NCBI RefSeq assembly: GCF_051622035.1
Contig: NC_135360.1
Span: 7,254,001-7,318,000, forward strand
From: Arctopsyche grandis
Taxonomy: Eukaryota > Arthropoda > Insecta > Trichoptera > Hydropsychidae
DNA length: 64,000 nt
Reading direction: 5' to 3'
Shown here: piece after piece, positions 12,502-24,642 of the stretch
Numbering within the stretch: the stretch's first letter is position 1
How the letters are laid out: each line of letters starts with the position of its first letter
Notes under the pieces: model-generated
Database searches by the model: none
Seen by the model: only the letters and a program-made list of their open reading frames with translations
Told to the model about the DNA's origin: nothing
Translations under genes and position numbers: made by a program

Positions 12502-13050
12502 GGGTCTACCTCGTGGGACCGAAAGTGAAACGCCCGAAAACGCAAATATCGGAAGGCAAAGATCGAAAATCGAAAGATCTTAAGTCGAATCCCCCAGTCG
12601 TACATACTCACTTAATTTGCGCGAGCAGGATACAACAGGAACAAGAGGAACAGGCTTTTCCTCCCGTATTCTGCGCGCGCACATTAAACAAGGCTGTATG
12701 ACAAAAAGAGATATAATTTCACCGCATGCCACTCATATATATTATATATACATAGTACCGTTTACCATGCACCCTTTTTTTATCTTTCGACTTAGGGCCG
12801 GGCCGCACCGCTCAACTCGCGAACAACTTGGTTGAGGGCGACCAGACCAATGCATGCAGGTAGATGGGACATGCCGCACTCGTCAACTTGTTTGTCGCAC
12901 ACATTTCCATACATTTTTTCGTGTCGCGCAACAAGTCGGCCGACAAAGTTGCACGGTGCGGCCCGGCCCTTAAGATCTTTCGATTTTCGATATTTGCCTT
13001 CCGATATTTGCGTTTTCGGGCGTTTCACTTTCGGTCCCGTGAGGGAGACC
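12502..13050. mobile_element. MULE-like foldback element, copy I-A
   Basis: Long inverted arms of about 90 bp begin GGGTCTACC and contain GGCAAAGATCGAAAATCG at the left and its mirror at the right, ending GGGAGACC. The flanks are the exact 10-bp duplication GAATTTCAGC (12492-12501 and 13051-13060), in the size range of Mutator-like elements. The core includes CTTAATTTGCGCGAGCAGG, shared with copy I-B at 61443. A Harbinger-like MITE (12795-12969) is inserted in the right arm. There is no transposase. Confidence 0.85.
12795..12969. mobile_element. Harbinger-like MITE, copy J1
   Basis: The inverted ends GGGCCGGGCCGCACCG and CGGTGCGGCCCGGCCC are flanked by TTA on both sides (12792-12794 and 12970-12972). 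It is 175 bp, GC-rich and without coding capacity. The second copy is J2 at 57521, in the opposite orientation. Confidence 0.88.
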
Positions 13051-13887
13051 GAATTTCAGCACATGTCGATGTTTTTTTAATTTTCTCATCTAAAAGAGTA
13101 AATAGACACAGTTTCAAAATGCCAACTCCTTGTAGACACGTCCATCAATGGGACTTTAAACTTCTCCACTCTCCACATCACTTCCTGATCTAGTTCCGGT
13201 CTAATCGGAAGTCTCGACACAACAATCAACTGTTTCCGACACCTGATTATGTACAAAACGGTGACGCATCACGCAAAATACTACGCTTACTCATTATTAT
13301 TATACCTTAGTGTAATAGTGCGGCATTACGCACCAAAACAACACGCCACTGAAATAAAAAGATAGCAATTAACCATATTAATTGTCTAAAAAATCGCAAA
13401 ACGACCTGTTTTGCAAATACGCGAGGCCGGCCAATTTATTTGACGTCGCCGGCCATGAATACTAATGGCCAACGGCATTTTAATCAAATTAATACACCTG
13501 ACCAAAAAGCCACTTGATCACCACTGACCTAATTTTTTTTGGCTCCGCACGTTAATCTTATCTGTTATGATCGATATATTGTGGTAAAAGTAGCATCTAA
13601 TCAATTTTTGCTGAAAAATTGAAAAAATTATCGGAATCGATGTATTATTAGTTACATAGTTACGGCTAGATAAAGATAATACACCAATTTGTAAAAAGAT
13701 TAGTGACTAATCCCATTGAATTTTGATTCATATGAGAAATTAATAAAATAGGAATTCCATAGCGTGAATAATGTACGATGGTTCGAAAATAATATTCCAT
13801 AACTGGCGTACTGCATTTAATCACGTAAGTTATGTCCATCACCAAAAATAGATCAAAAGAAAATCGCTGTCAAATTTAGGTTATCGT
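13051..13887. other. No gene seen
   Basis: AT-rich with scattered short GC blocks. No recognisable exon or element was identified between copy I-A and the LINE-1 tail. Confidence 0.5.
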
Positions 13888-14391
13888 ATATTTATTTATT
13901 TATTTAATAGTTTTGGACCAATGAAAAATACATTTGAAAAAGATATAAAAACAAGTAAACTGTAAATAAAGGAAAAAAAGCAAAAGCAGAAAACATGGTA
14001 AAATAAAATAATAAAAAAAAAGTAACAAAAGGAAAATAATACATCATTCAGAGAAAAAAAAAATAACAAAAGTGTAAAAATTAAAAATAAAATCCATAAA
14101 TCCCATTCTTTGTTTACACTGAACAAAATTAAAATAGTATATAAAAATATACAAAGGAGAAAGAAAAAGTAAAATAAAATAAAACAAAATATGAATAAAA
14201 AATAAAATCACAGCGAGGCCCAAATGGAAGAGAGTAGATTAAGATTCCACTCATTCATCACATTCAAATTAAGAAAGTAATGTTGAGCGCAGGTTACCAG
14301 ATAAATATGTTAAGATAATATCCGATAATCTACGCTCCCCAAGGTGGAAAATATCACATTCAGGGACAGCAGCAACGATTTCATTGAGAAG

Positions 14392-17189
14392 TCAAATAGC
14401 TCTTGGAATAGGAGCCATTCGAAAAAGAACTGTGCGAGCAGCAGGTACAACCATTAAATGATGATGTCTACCACGCACATAATTATTAGGGACATAAAGT
14501 CCCAACTGTTCCAGCAACAACGGGCATGACGTATTACCACGCAATAGCTGGAGAACGAAACGAATTAACGAGAAGTTTCTCCGAAGTTCAAGGGAATTAT
14601 ACCCAAGCATGCCCAAAAGGAAAGGAGTAGGATAGAGATATGGGTAGTACCCATACTCTTTCTTATAAAGAAAACGAAGAAATGCTTTTTGCACTTTTTC
14701 TATAATAAAAGAGTAGTTTGCTTTATGCGGATTCCACACAATTGCATTATACTCTAGCTTACTTCTAACAAGCGAGTTGAAAAGCAAGCGAGAAGACAAG
14801 GGGTTGGAGAATAATCTAGCATATCTCAAGACAAATCCAAGTCGACGAAAGGAAACGTCAGCGATTGTCTTGATGTGGTTGTGAAAGGTGAATTGAGGAT
14901 CAAAAGTGATACCCAAGTCGACCATTGATTCCACGCGCTTCAACAATACGGATCCAATGGAATATCCGTGATAATAGAGCAAATTCGCACGTCCATAACT
15001 CATAATGGCACATTTACTAGTATTCAGTTCAAGCCCTAAACTGGAACTGAACTCTAAAACAGCGTTAATATCAGCTTGAAGGAGAGAGGCTTGCCTCTCA
15101 TCCTTAACAGCAAAGAATAGTTTAACGTCGTCTGCAAACAAGAGACATGAAGCATTGCGTAGTACTTTAGGGAGGTTATTAATGACTATTGTAAATAGTA
15201 AAGGGCCTAGGGTGGACCCCTGAGTTACACCAGATCGCGTAAAAAATGAAGGAGATTCATAAATACCATATCTAACAAATTGCTTCCTATCACTAAGATA
15301 AGAAGCAAAGAGTTTAAGAAGACGTGGAAAAAGCCCACTTCAGCTAATCTGATCATAAGAGCGTCATTGTTGACAAGATCAAATGCTTTTCGAAAGTCAA
15401 AGTAGGCTACATCAACTTGTTGTCCACGGTCAACTTTAGACATGGTATAATATGAAAAGCAGGCAAGATTAGTGGTAGTGGAACGACATGGTGAAAAACC
15501 ATGCTGCTCATCACACAACAATCTTTTGAACTGCAAAAGAATCAAACGGTGAAGGATATTATCGAAAATTTTGGGAATAGCCGAGATGATAGCAATAGGT
15601 CTGTAATTTTCAACCTTATTTTTAGAGCCACTTTTATGAATGGGAATGACTCTAGATAATTTCCATTTTTCAGGATAATTACCAGAACCCAGAATAAGGT
15701 TAAAAATAAACTGAAGAGGCTCTAAGAGCGAATTACAGCATGCCTTTAATACGTCAGGGGGCACACCGTCAGGCCCAACAGACCCCTTCAGCTTCAAAAT
15801 TGCTATCCTAACATCTCCAAGCGAGACCCGCGGAATGTCTATACCAACACCTTCAGTACCAATTTGGGAAGCCAAATTAGCATCAAGGGATGGTGATCTC
15901 TGATCAAATACAGAGCTAAAAAAACTAGCAAAAGCATTAGCGATCTCAGGACCGACACAACTTTTATTATTAAATGAGAACGAATGCTCAAGGCCATGTG
16001 AAATATGCTTACTCTTAATAAATCTGAAAAAGTGGTGAGGATTACTTGCGATAGCACTCTCCATCTCTTTGAGATAGAGGGTATAACGCTCACTCACACC
16101 ACGTTTCACGATCTTCCTAAGAATCCGGAATTTATCATAGTCACGAAATGATTGGCTACGTTTCCATCTTCTATGAGACAACCATTTTGCACAAACATCA
16201 GTTATAAGTTTGGACCCAAACCACGGTGGAAAAACCCGACGATGTAGTTCTAAATTAGGATAACTGATGAACCGAGGAACATAACTGTCAAAAATATTAT
16301 ATATTGTGTTATACAAAAATTCAACAGCATCACCAGTATTCATGAGGTACATTTGGCGCCAGTCCCTTGAACGTACCTCATTATAAACCAATTCAGAATC
16401 AACGCGAGCAAAATTCCATCGTGATGAAGGAACCCCAACAGATGAACAAGCTGAAACAGGTCTCACAGAAGACAAAAACAGAAGCTCAATTTGTAATGCA
16501 TCATGATATAGGTCCTCAGGGATGATCGCAGTTCCTTTTGGGCATAGGATCATCGTTGCTGACACATTGGATTCATTCACCAACATAATATCAAGCTTAC
16601 TTGGACTAATGAGTGAACCAACCTGTACTAGGTCACAATAGGAAATTACAAAATTAAATTTATTGCGGACATGAATATTGGCACTAGGCATATTGAAATC
16701 ACCCATTATTAATAATATGTCACGTTCATTTATGAAATCACGTACATTCATCATATTCGCAAACAATAACTCATATACATCGTCTTTCGCAGCGGGCGGA
16801 ATGTAAACAACACAAATAAAAACTCTCGCAAATACAAAATCAACTCTCACCCATAAGTCCTCGCCAGAAGGAGTTTCGAAGTTCTTCAAACTGACAGACC
16901 GCAACCAGACACGAGAAGCAAATAAAACACCCCCACCACGTCGTTGCTCTCTGTCCCGACGATGCACTGTCCACGAAGAATCAAAGAACTCCGAATTAAA
17001 AAATGATGGCGTTAACCATGTTTCAGTTAACGCCACCATATCATCAACAATAGAATAAATCGCCGTATTAAACGCGGCCACCTTGGTCCTGAGACCGCGT
17101 ACGTTTTGGTAGTACATTGTTAGTTTTCGATCTCTCAGTCTGGCGCGTGAGTCTTTTTGGAACAAGAAATGACTGATTTGAAGTCGCAA
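14392..17189 (-). pseudogene. LINE-1 ORF2 (endonuclease-reverse transcriptase), one frameshift
   Basis: The N-terminal part has the endonuclease motifs YYQNVRGLRTK, ALTETWL and LLIMGDFNMPSANI. The reverse transcriptase follows: YRPIAIISAIPKIFDNILHR, DFRKAFDLVNNDAL, then GVTQGSTLGPLLF and FADDVKLF with the catalytic Asp pair. The reading frame changes once, at the T-run around 15326-15333, between AEVGF and the downstream FASYLSDRKQFVRYG stretch. Otherwise it is open to the stop at 14392. A usable ATG lies near 17117 (MYYQNVRG), about 50 bp upstream of the ORF1 stop, so the two ORFs overlap. The clade (CR1, Kiri, Daphne or Jockey) cannot be settled by eye. Confidence 0.85.
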
Positions 17190-18168
17190 GACTTGCCAGC
17201 GGAGATAAAACGGAAGGGGAAGAAGAAGGCAATACGGTCACTGTAGAATCACGACACTGAGGAACAGATGAAATAGTCGATGATGCGACAGTAGACATAG
17301 TTGCATCACTACTCATAGCATTTGTGGTCGAAAGAGTATTAACAGTTGGTGTCATGCTCCCAGCAGCTCCGGAACAAACATCAGCAAACGTAACGTTTGG
17401 AGATACAGCAACCGATGGATTAAGTTGAGAAACAGACGGAGAGGAGGTAGTGGTACTAGTAGTGGTAGTAGAGTTAATATTACTCTTAGTATTATTTCTC
17501 CAGTCCCTAAATCTGCCGAAGTGGACCCCAGCAGGCCAAGAATCAGCAGAAAAAAGCAGGCCAGCCACAGAAGCAGGGGCAGAGATTTTAAAAGATCCAT
17601 AGTCTCCACGTGCTTTTAGTGATAACACCTCTATGTCATCCACGCCTCCACAGATGGCTCGAACGTGAGTTCGTACAGCATCGCAGGAAGTACCCAAGGA
17701 GAGCTTCCATACATGAATGTGGATAAGTCTTCTAGCTGCAGTGATACTACCCGAAACAGCCGTCCCAACTTCGAAATTCCGCCGATGAAGTGGAAGTTGC
17801 TTATTCGATGGTGCGGCAGCCAAAAGTCCGGATACAGACTTTCCACCGTCCCGAGACAGGGATAAGCGGCGCATATTGACTCTAGGTGCAGAGGGGACAA
17901 GAGGAGGATTGGTAGCACCATCAGATTTGCGTCACTTCCTCTTCCTCTTCTTCTGACTGGAGCGACCGCTCACCGTAGCTGCATTAGCAACAGGGGAAAC
18001 AGAAAGATGAGGGACATCACCTCTTGAGGCTGAACTTTGAAGTAACATCTCCAAAGCAGCAAATCTCTTTTCGATACGGTTTATCGCATCGAAAAAAAGA
18101 TCGCGCCACATGCGACAACAATCGCCCATCACGTAAACGCAACAATACGTATATCGTTCGCAGTACAA
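17068..18168 (-). pseudogene. LINE-1 ORF1 with one in-frame stop
   Basis: One frame runs from about 18168 to 17068, interrupted by a TGA at 17934-17932 after SQKKRKRK. The N-terminal part has an amphipathic, possibly coiled-coil stretch (AINRIEKRFAALEMLLQSS). The central part carries YGSFKISAPAS and DSWPAGVHFGRF, which parallels the C-terminal block of LINE-2 ORF1 (FKISVDTETF, EFWPMGTGIREW). The C-terminal half is Ser/Thr-rich. It probably bound the element RNA, as LINE ORF1 proteins do. Confidence 0.65.
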
Positions 18169-18676
18169 CGGCGTACACCTTTAGATACGAAAGACAATGT
18201 TGATACGGACGCTGCGATGTACCAAGAGCTCCTCCTAGCTCCTTGTTGTTATTCCTGGCTTCTATTAGTGGTTCTAAAGTGTAGAGACCGCTGGCGTTAG
18301 TAATAACCGAGAGCGCACACAAACACGTCCACTCACTATGTATTGTATATGTATTGGATATGTCAATATTTACATTTATAAAACTGAGAATGCGATAGCA
18401 TTTTTGTCCAGGGTTAAATATGTACATATAAATGGATGTGTCGTGGTACTGAAATGTCATTTAAAGATATACATACATATATGACATTTTCTAGTTATTA
18501 AAACTTATTTGGATAGTTTCGTCACTCGATAATGAACCATAAGTAATTGTTTATTATTTGGCCTTAACTACTAACAATTTTGGCTATATAAATATTTTTT
18601 TACTATGCTCAATGTTCATACATAAATTATTAAATAGAACAATAAATATAATGGAAGGTACTCATCCGTTATATAA

Positions 18677-18822
18677 GGTTCAGTGATTACTAGTCAAAAC
18701 TGGTCACGAGAAAACTGGTCACACCCTAAAACGTTTTAGTGTGACGGGTGATCACGTGTGACCGATCTAGAGCGACCGGTTGTCCTGTGACTGATTTACA
18801 TATGACTAGTAGTCCGTTTACC
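18677..18822. mobile_element. MITE copy D1
   Basis: It begins GGTTCAGTGATTACTAGTCA and ends TGACTAGTAGTCCGTTTACC, with internal blocks ACTGGTCACGAGAAAACTGG and GTGACGGGTGATCACGTGTG shared with D2 and D3. The flanks GTTATATAA and CTAATATAA agree at 7 of 9 positions and look like a decayed target duplication. Confidence 0.7.
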
Positions 18823-19404
18823 CTAATATAATACACATAAGGTATTATTTTGTTTTATGTATATTTTTATTATTTCATTACATAATTATTTAAATTACAT
18901 TTTTTTACGGAAATACATTCATGCAGAATGCAGTATTTGTTAAATTGAATAAATAAGAACGATCGTTCATAAATAGTAATTATATTAAAATTTACATGTT
19001 TAAAACAGTCGATAAGTTACGCTGTCAGATAATTGTATTAGATAAAAATTATCAAATTCTACCTAATTTTAAGGTTCAAATCAATGTAGTGAGGCTGGGG
19101 GGGGAGGCTTTACCCCTGCCTCCCCCTTTGAAATGACGTCCTGGTAGTCAAGTTTTGACTACAATTGGTCGTGTGAAAGCAAATTTTTTGTAAAAAAAAA
19201 ATGCTAAAATTACAATAATAAGTGTTTAATTTGTATTTATTTTCATGTATAATAATAGAAAAATATATTTTAGGTATTTTATAAACACTGTATCGATTTT
19301 AATTTCATTTTGAATATAATTTATAAAAATAAGGTCTATAGTCGTATTCATCGCTGTTATGTTCGGCCACTGATTGTCGGCAACGTGAGACCGCTTCTGT
19401 CAAG
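18823..19404. other. Spacer and presumed DRG1 promoter region
   Basis: AT-rich, with no repeat boundaries recognised. Only the last 80 bp before the DRG1 ATG are GC-richer (TTCGGCCACTGATTGTCGGC), which would fit a short 5' UTR. Confidence 0.4.
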
Positions 19405-22355
19405 ATGGGGATTCTCGAGAAAATTTCGGAAATCGAAAAAGAAATCGCACGAACGCAGAAAAATAAAGGTAAATAATTCACATTCAATTTTTTAACAATT
19501 TCACTTCGATAACTTTTAAATAACCTGTCAAAATCGCTCCCAAACCTTGGACTAGCATGCATGCAAAAAACCATTATAATGTAAGGATCGTTTATTACAA
19601 CTGTACACATGAATGAAATTTGTTTATTTCATAAAATCGTTCAATATAATCAATATTGCTTGAAACTATAAAAAAATTTACACAAATCAATATTTTAATT
19701 TTTTTTCAAACTATCCTTATTTCATTATTTACTTTTCAACAGCTACTGAGTATCATTTGGGATTGTTGAAAGCCAAGCTTGCTAAATATCGATCCCAATT
19801 ATTAGAACCATCAAAGAAGAGCGAAAAGGGTGATGGATTTGATGTACTAAAATCCGGAGATGCCAGAGTTGCATTGATAGGATTCCCTTCTGTCGGAAAG
19901 GTACTTAAATTTAAAACAAAAAACTCGTTAATTTCAATACAAAATTCATCAATAATCATTGAAATGTTTAGTCTACACTTCTATCGACTCTGACCCACAC
20001 CGAATCAGAAGCGGCAAGCTACGAATTCACCACATTAACATGTATACCCGGTGTGATAGAATACAAAGGTGCGAATATTCAACTGCTCGATCTGCCCGGT
20101 ATCATCGAAGGTGCCTCTCAAGGAAAGGGCAGAGGAAGACAGGTATAGTGTTATTTATTATATTTTATGGATCATTTGCAGGCTTGAGGATTGTTTTAAT
20201 CGATGTATCCATTGCAGGTTATAGCCGTAGCTCGCACGGCTGATTTAGTATTGATGATGTTGGACGCTACGAAGCCTTACGTTCACCGACAACTGCTAGA
20301 GAGGGAACTTGAAAGTGTTGGAATTAGATTAAACAAAAAGAAACCAAATATTTATTTCAAAGTATGACCCTTGTTCAATATAATATGTTGTGATGAATGT
20401 GTAGGGCGTTTTTAATTGTGTTGATTTGGATTTTTAGGTGAAAAAGGGTGGAGGATTGTCATTCAACTCTACATGTCCTCTAACTAAAATCGATGAAAAA
20501 ATGGTTCAAATGATACTCCACGAGTATAAAATTTTCAATGCTGAGGTTTGTTATAAATATGTTTTTTATATTATTATGTATTCAATAATTATTGCAATGT
20601 ATTTACATATGTACATATTATATTGTATATGGTAAGTTTAAAGTAAAGACATAAAGAGGTATCCAGCACGTGTTTTTAGATAGTTTTGCACATGCAAAAA
20701 AAATCCTCTGCTATGCCGAATCTGCACCGACGCTATCCTTCTCAAACCTCACCCCTAGATTGTTTTTATCGGTGATATTTTGTCCTTGTATTTACAGTGA
20801 TTCCCATATTTGAAGCAATGTAGGAGAAACTTGTTGAATTAGTAATATTGTACGAATTAATAATGACATACGACACTCCTCTCACAGATTAAGTCCACCT
20901 AAGCGTCCCATGCCGCACTTTTGAGTGTGATCTTTCCATTCGAGATGAAGCCCCACTTTAAGGTGAGAACACAAAAAGGAATGGCACGGCAAGTCTTCGT
21001 GGATTCAACCAAGGAAGGACGTTCCCAGTTCATTGTTAATTCGTACAACCTTATTATTTCTAAAAAGTTTCTCCTGTGTATCTTCAAATATGGAAATCAT
21101 CGTAATCAATCACTGTCAAGTCAAGCCAAGGATAAAATATCACCGAAAACGCTCCAGGGGGTGATTTTTGGGACTGCGTGCCTTATGAATAATTATGCAT
21201 GTTTGCGTTATTTTATATATCTAAAAAAAAAAAAACGTGCCGCTTGCCTCTCAGTGTGTTTTTGCCCTTAGTATTTAAAATAAAGTAAAAAAATGATTTT
21301 GAGGGCCTTCGAAGAGATATTTTGTATACATTTCGTTTGTTCATGAACATATTAGTTTATTCACACACAGACCAATCTAGCCAGTTATAGTGTACACAAA
21401 ATAACATATTGACAAATTACATAGTTTATTCATGTACATAAGAAGTATTCTCAATCGTGTGTCCCATCCTTTGTAAGCATACTTGCCCCAGTTTTTCAAT
21501 ATTTTTTAATTTAGTGGAATTATAAAAAACGTCGTAATGCAGTTTCCAATAGATTTCCCATTTCAAACACTTAGCGTTTTAACATCTCAAAGGTAAAAGT
21601 GTCATGCGACACCTGGTGAGTCTATATGATGATGGCTTTCCACTGTTAGCACCTAAAAATTAAACTAAGACCAACAATTCGTTTATGAATAAACTAGTAT
21701 GTTCATGAACGAACCAGAGTGAACACTTAGACTCACATATACAATTTCGTGACAGGTTTTGTTCAGAGAAGACTGCACAGCTGACGAATTGATAGACGTA
21801 ATATCGGCCAATCGGGTCTACCTGCCTTGCATGTACGTATATAACAAAATCGATCAGATATCCATCGAAGAAGTAGACAGAATCGCCAGGCAAGAAAACA
21901 GCGTCGTCGTAAGGTAAATATCCAACCGAATCAATATGTTACCTTGTTGTGTATGTAAAAAATTAAATTTACAATTTACTTACAGTTGTAACATGAAGCT
22001 AAATCTAGACTTCCTGCTAGAAACGCTCTGGGAGTATTTATCGCTCATCCGAGTGTACACGAAGAAACCAGGTCAACCACCAGATTTCGACGATGGATTG
22101 ATTTTGAGAAAGGTTTTATTTCATCGCTGTGTTTTTTATTCAGTGTATGTATGTTTATTATAGTGACATTGATTGACATGGTTGTATTTTCAGGGTGTGT
22201 CTGTGGAACACGTGTGCCATTCCATCCACAGAACGTTAGCTTCGGCCTTCAAGTATGCCCTCGTCTGGGGCACGTCAACGAAATACTCACCGCAACGAGT
22301 CGGCACCGGTCACGTCATGCAAGACGAGGACGTCATTCAAGTCATCAAGAAATAA
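19405..22355 (+). CDS. DRG1, developmentally regulated GTP-binding protein
   Basis: Eight exons: 19405-19468, 19743-19900, 19972-20142, 20218-20361, 20438-20545, 21756-21913, 21986-22112, 22194-22355. All introns are GT-AG and phases match, giving 363 aa (human DRG1 is 367). The start [18 protein letters not shown] is the family's own N-terminus. Visible elements are the P-loop GFPSVGKS (about 67-74), DLPGIIEG (114-121), NKID (245-248) and the C-terminal TGS domain ending EDVIQVIKK. The DRG1-DFRP1 complex is a potassium-stimulated GTPase acting on ribosomes in the cytoplasm. A polyadenylation signal AATAAA lies at 22359-22364. Intron 5 (1.2 kb) is enlarged by MITE sequence. The gene is convergent with EMC3, 186 bp between stops, and looks intact. 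Confidence 0.96.
20640..21267. mobile_element. Diverged Harbinger-like MITE copies in DRG1 intron 5
   Basis: Copy B5 spans about 20962-21267, with ends GGTGAGAACACA and TGTGTTTTTGCCC flanked by TAA and TTA. Its interior shares ACCGAAAACGCTCCAGGGG with B3. A second partial copy lies at about 20645-20850 (AGATAGTTTTGCACATGCAA, GCAATGTAGGAGAAAC). Both are strongly diverged, so old. Confidence 0.6.
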
Positions 22356-22541
22356 ATGAATAAAATCACTGAATTTTTTTTTATATTATATTTTTTAATA
22401 ATATTTCCATTGAAATATTTGTGGATATAAATAATAAATATATTTAATTTAATACGACACGCTTGCTTTCGTCGCTTTAAATACGTATTGATTTATTGCA
22501 TCCCTCACTAAACATTCGAAAATAAATTATGATAAGGTCGA

Positions 22542-23609
22542 CTATCCGGCTGTTAGAGGAAACTGCATGGACTCGTCGGCGAAGTTGTGACCGGATTTTA
22601 GAGTCGGTGGAAGTTCGCCTTCGGTCCATGCGAGTGCCCACTGATGATCGGCGATCTCTAAAGCTTCCCACTCGGCCTTGAATGCGGCTTTTGGATCTGG
22701 AGGCATCGCCATGGCGGCTCCGGACATTTGCTCTTGCATGTGTTTGGATTGATCAGCCGCTTCAATGAAAAATATACATACAAACAATGCAATAGCAAAT
22801 AAATCTGAAAGTTTTTGATTGAATTGTACCGTTATTTTCTCCGAGCACCAGTGTGTATATACTGCGGAGTCCGAACACGTTCAAAAAGTACCAAGACGCT
22901 GATGATACCCAAGCGGCGTCCAAGTAAGACAATTCTACACCTCTTTGCAACATCGGCTTGAAACGAAGAGTCAGAGGGAACGGCACTTTAGCTAAAATAA
23001 AAACGTTCAATATGACGCATAATTTCATTGGATTTATTTCATTCGTCTCAAAATTAACGTACTTGTTAAAAATCCGCTGAACATCCAATTGATCCAACCA
23101 CCGATAACGATCATAGGTAGTACATTTGTAACATTGCCTTTTAACATGTCAGTCATGAAGCTAGGATCAGTCATTGGATTCTAAAAAAAAATTGAACATT
23201 AGTATAATAGCACAAAGCATTAAATTTGAATATATAAATCGCATACTTGAGAAGTGGCGTTTCTCTTTTGGACTTTGAAGTATCCAGTTTCTTCATTGTT
23301 GAACCAGTGTCTTCTCATAAGAAAAGATTGCTTTGGTAGGTATTTTCCATTTTCTCTCAACAGGCGAGATCTTATCATCACCTGACTATTGTGTAAATAA
23401 TTGTTAAGTTAGTGTTAATGCTTCTTACGACTATGCGAGCAGTGTGAGGTTATGTACCTATCCTGAAGTTGCAATATCTCGACCTTCTTTTGCGAGGATA
23501 ATATGATGGAGATGTAGTGTCTGAGGATGCCCACCAGGAAAGTGATGGTGACAATGGGCAAAAACACCCAGCCGCGGATGTTAGCATCCAGCAGCAGCTC
23601 GGCCATCAT
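22542..23609 (-). CDS. EMC3, ER membrane protein complex subunit 3
   Basis: Five exons on the minus strand: 23609-23458, 23385-23247, 23180-23063, 22991-22830, 22759-22542. The phases match and the product is 262 aa (human EMC3 is 261). It starts [19 protein letters not shown], and has the conserved blocks [43 protein letters not shown] and [22 protein letters not shown]3 is the Oxa1/YidC-like core of the EMC insertase, which places tail-anchored and multi-pass proteins in the ER membrane. The last 30 or so residues after DHQWAL do not resemble the human C-terminus, though no frame break is visible. A polyadenylation signal lies near 22497 on the minus strand. Confidence 0.95.
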
Positions 23610-23862
23610 ACCAGATCTTCGGATACCTTTGACACAACTGTCAATTGATTACTAATCGTAACGCGCTTAATAACGTCCTTACACAGTGGGGTGCTTTTAT
23701 ATTACAAAAAAAAACCATGAATCCAAAATTGGTCTAATTTGAATTAATATTTTACAAAAAAACATCGGCCTCCATGTGTAATCATGTTCAGTATGTATAG
23801 TTCGAACTAAGCTCGTTGTTGAACTAAAATCGGTATGAATTATAATTTTTTATGCTCTCAAT

Positions 23863-24112
23863 CATTGATGTATAATACACTAGATCCGCCCTCACGCTTT
23901 ATACTGGTCTCTCTTTTGGCGCATGCAAAATACATGGCGCATGCACAGTTTCTCTTAGTAGGTAGGTAGGTACCGATGCGTCGTAGGGGAAAAAACCATT
24001 TTTTTCTCCCAACTTCCCCGCTAGTTAAACCCCCCGCACCCCTCAGTTAGTGAAGACAAGATCTCCGACCAAAATCACAGGTCAGGGCCCATCTAGTATA
24101 TTATACATCAAT
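23863..24112. mobile_element. hAT-like MITE, copy F1
   Basis: The inverted ends are CATTGATGTATAATACACTA and its mirror TATTATACATCAAT. An exact 9-bp duplication GCTCTCAAT flanks it (23854-23862 and 24113-24121). It contains CGCCCTCACG, and CCCCGCACCCCTCAGTTAGT shared with F2. Confidence 0.8.
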
Positions 24113-24169
24113 GCTCTCAATGGAATTCCTATCCTCAACTAATGTGTATGTTAATATATGTGTTGTCTT

Positions 24170-24642
24170 CATAGATCTAGAATATACTAGATATGGCATT
24201 TCATACAAATTTCGTTGGAGATCTTGTCGCCACTAACTGAGGGGTGCGGGGGGTTCAACTAGCGGGGGGAAGTTACCTACGACGCAGCGGTCGGCGTTTT
24301 TTTCACTTCCCCCGCACCCCTCAGTTAGTGACGAAAAGATCTCCGCAATCGACCTTTCCTGCTTAGAAGCTACTAACCTACTGAGAGAAAAGTGTGCATG
24401 CGCCATGTATTTTGCATGCACCAATAGGGATATGGAGGATGAACGAATGAGACGACTGGCATGTTAATGCACGTGTTTATTATATGACAGCTGAAGACAG
24501 AGTGAGTAGTGGCTCTCCGAACCCAGCCGGGTTGGTCCCCACTCGCAGGAAGGCAACCAAACTCGACCATGTCGTATAAGCGAGCCGCCACAGGGAGACC
24601 AGTATAAACCGTGAGGGCGGATCTATGTATTATACATCTATG
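24170..24642. mobile_element. hAT-like MITE, copy F2, carrying insertion E1
   Basis: It begins CATAGATCTAGAATATACTA and ends GTATTATACATCTATG, flanked by the exact 8-bp duplication GTTGTCTT (24162-24169 and 24643-24650). Its interior repeats the CACCCCTCAGTTAGTG block in both orientations. The right-hand terminal region is interrupted by element E1. Only 57 bp separate it from F1. Confidence 0.8.
24431..24591 (-). mobile_element. Solo-LTR-like element E1
   Basis: A 161-bp unit almost identical to E2 at 30998-31159. Flanking duplications are AGGGA here and AATAC there, 5 bp each, a size usual for LTR retrotransposons. Read on the minus strand it begins GTGGCGGCTCGCTTATACG and holds an AATAAA. 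It is best explained as a solo LTR or tiny LTR-derived fossil. The family is unknown, and the high identity of the two copies suggests a recent arrival. Confidence 0.5.

Larger units (their letters stand above)
13888..18245 (-). mobile_element. LINE-1: CR1/Jockey-type LINE, near full length
   Basis: A minus-strand non-LTR element with ORF1 (about 18168-17068), ORF2 (17189-14392) and a 3' UTR ending in an AAATAAATAAATAAA tail at 13888-13905. ORF2 carries an APE-type endonuclease followed by a reverse transcriptase. The 5' boundary is a guess. A short piece of the same 3' end recurs at about 57172. The damage is light (one stop in ORF1, one frameshift in ORF2), so it is a fairly recent insertion. 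Confidence 0.85.
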
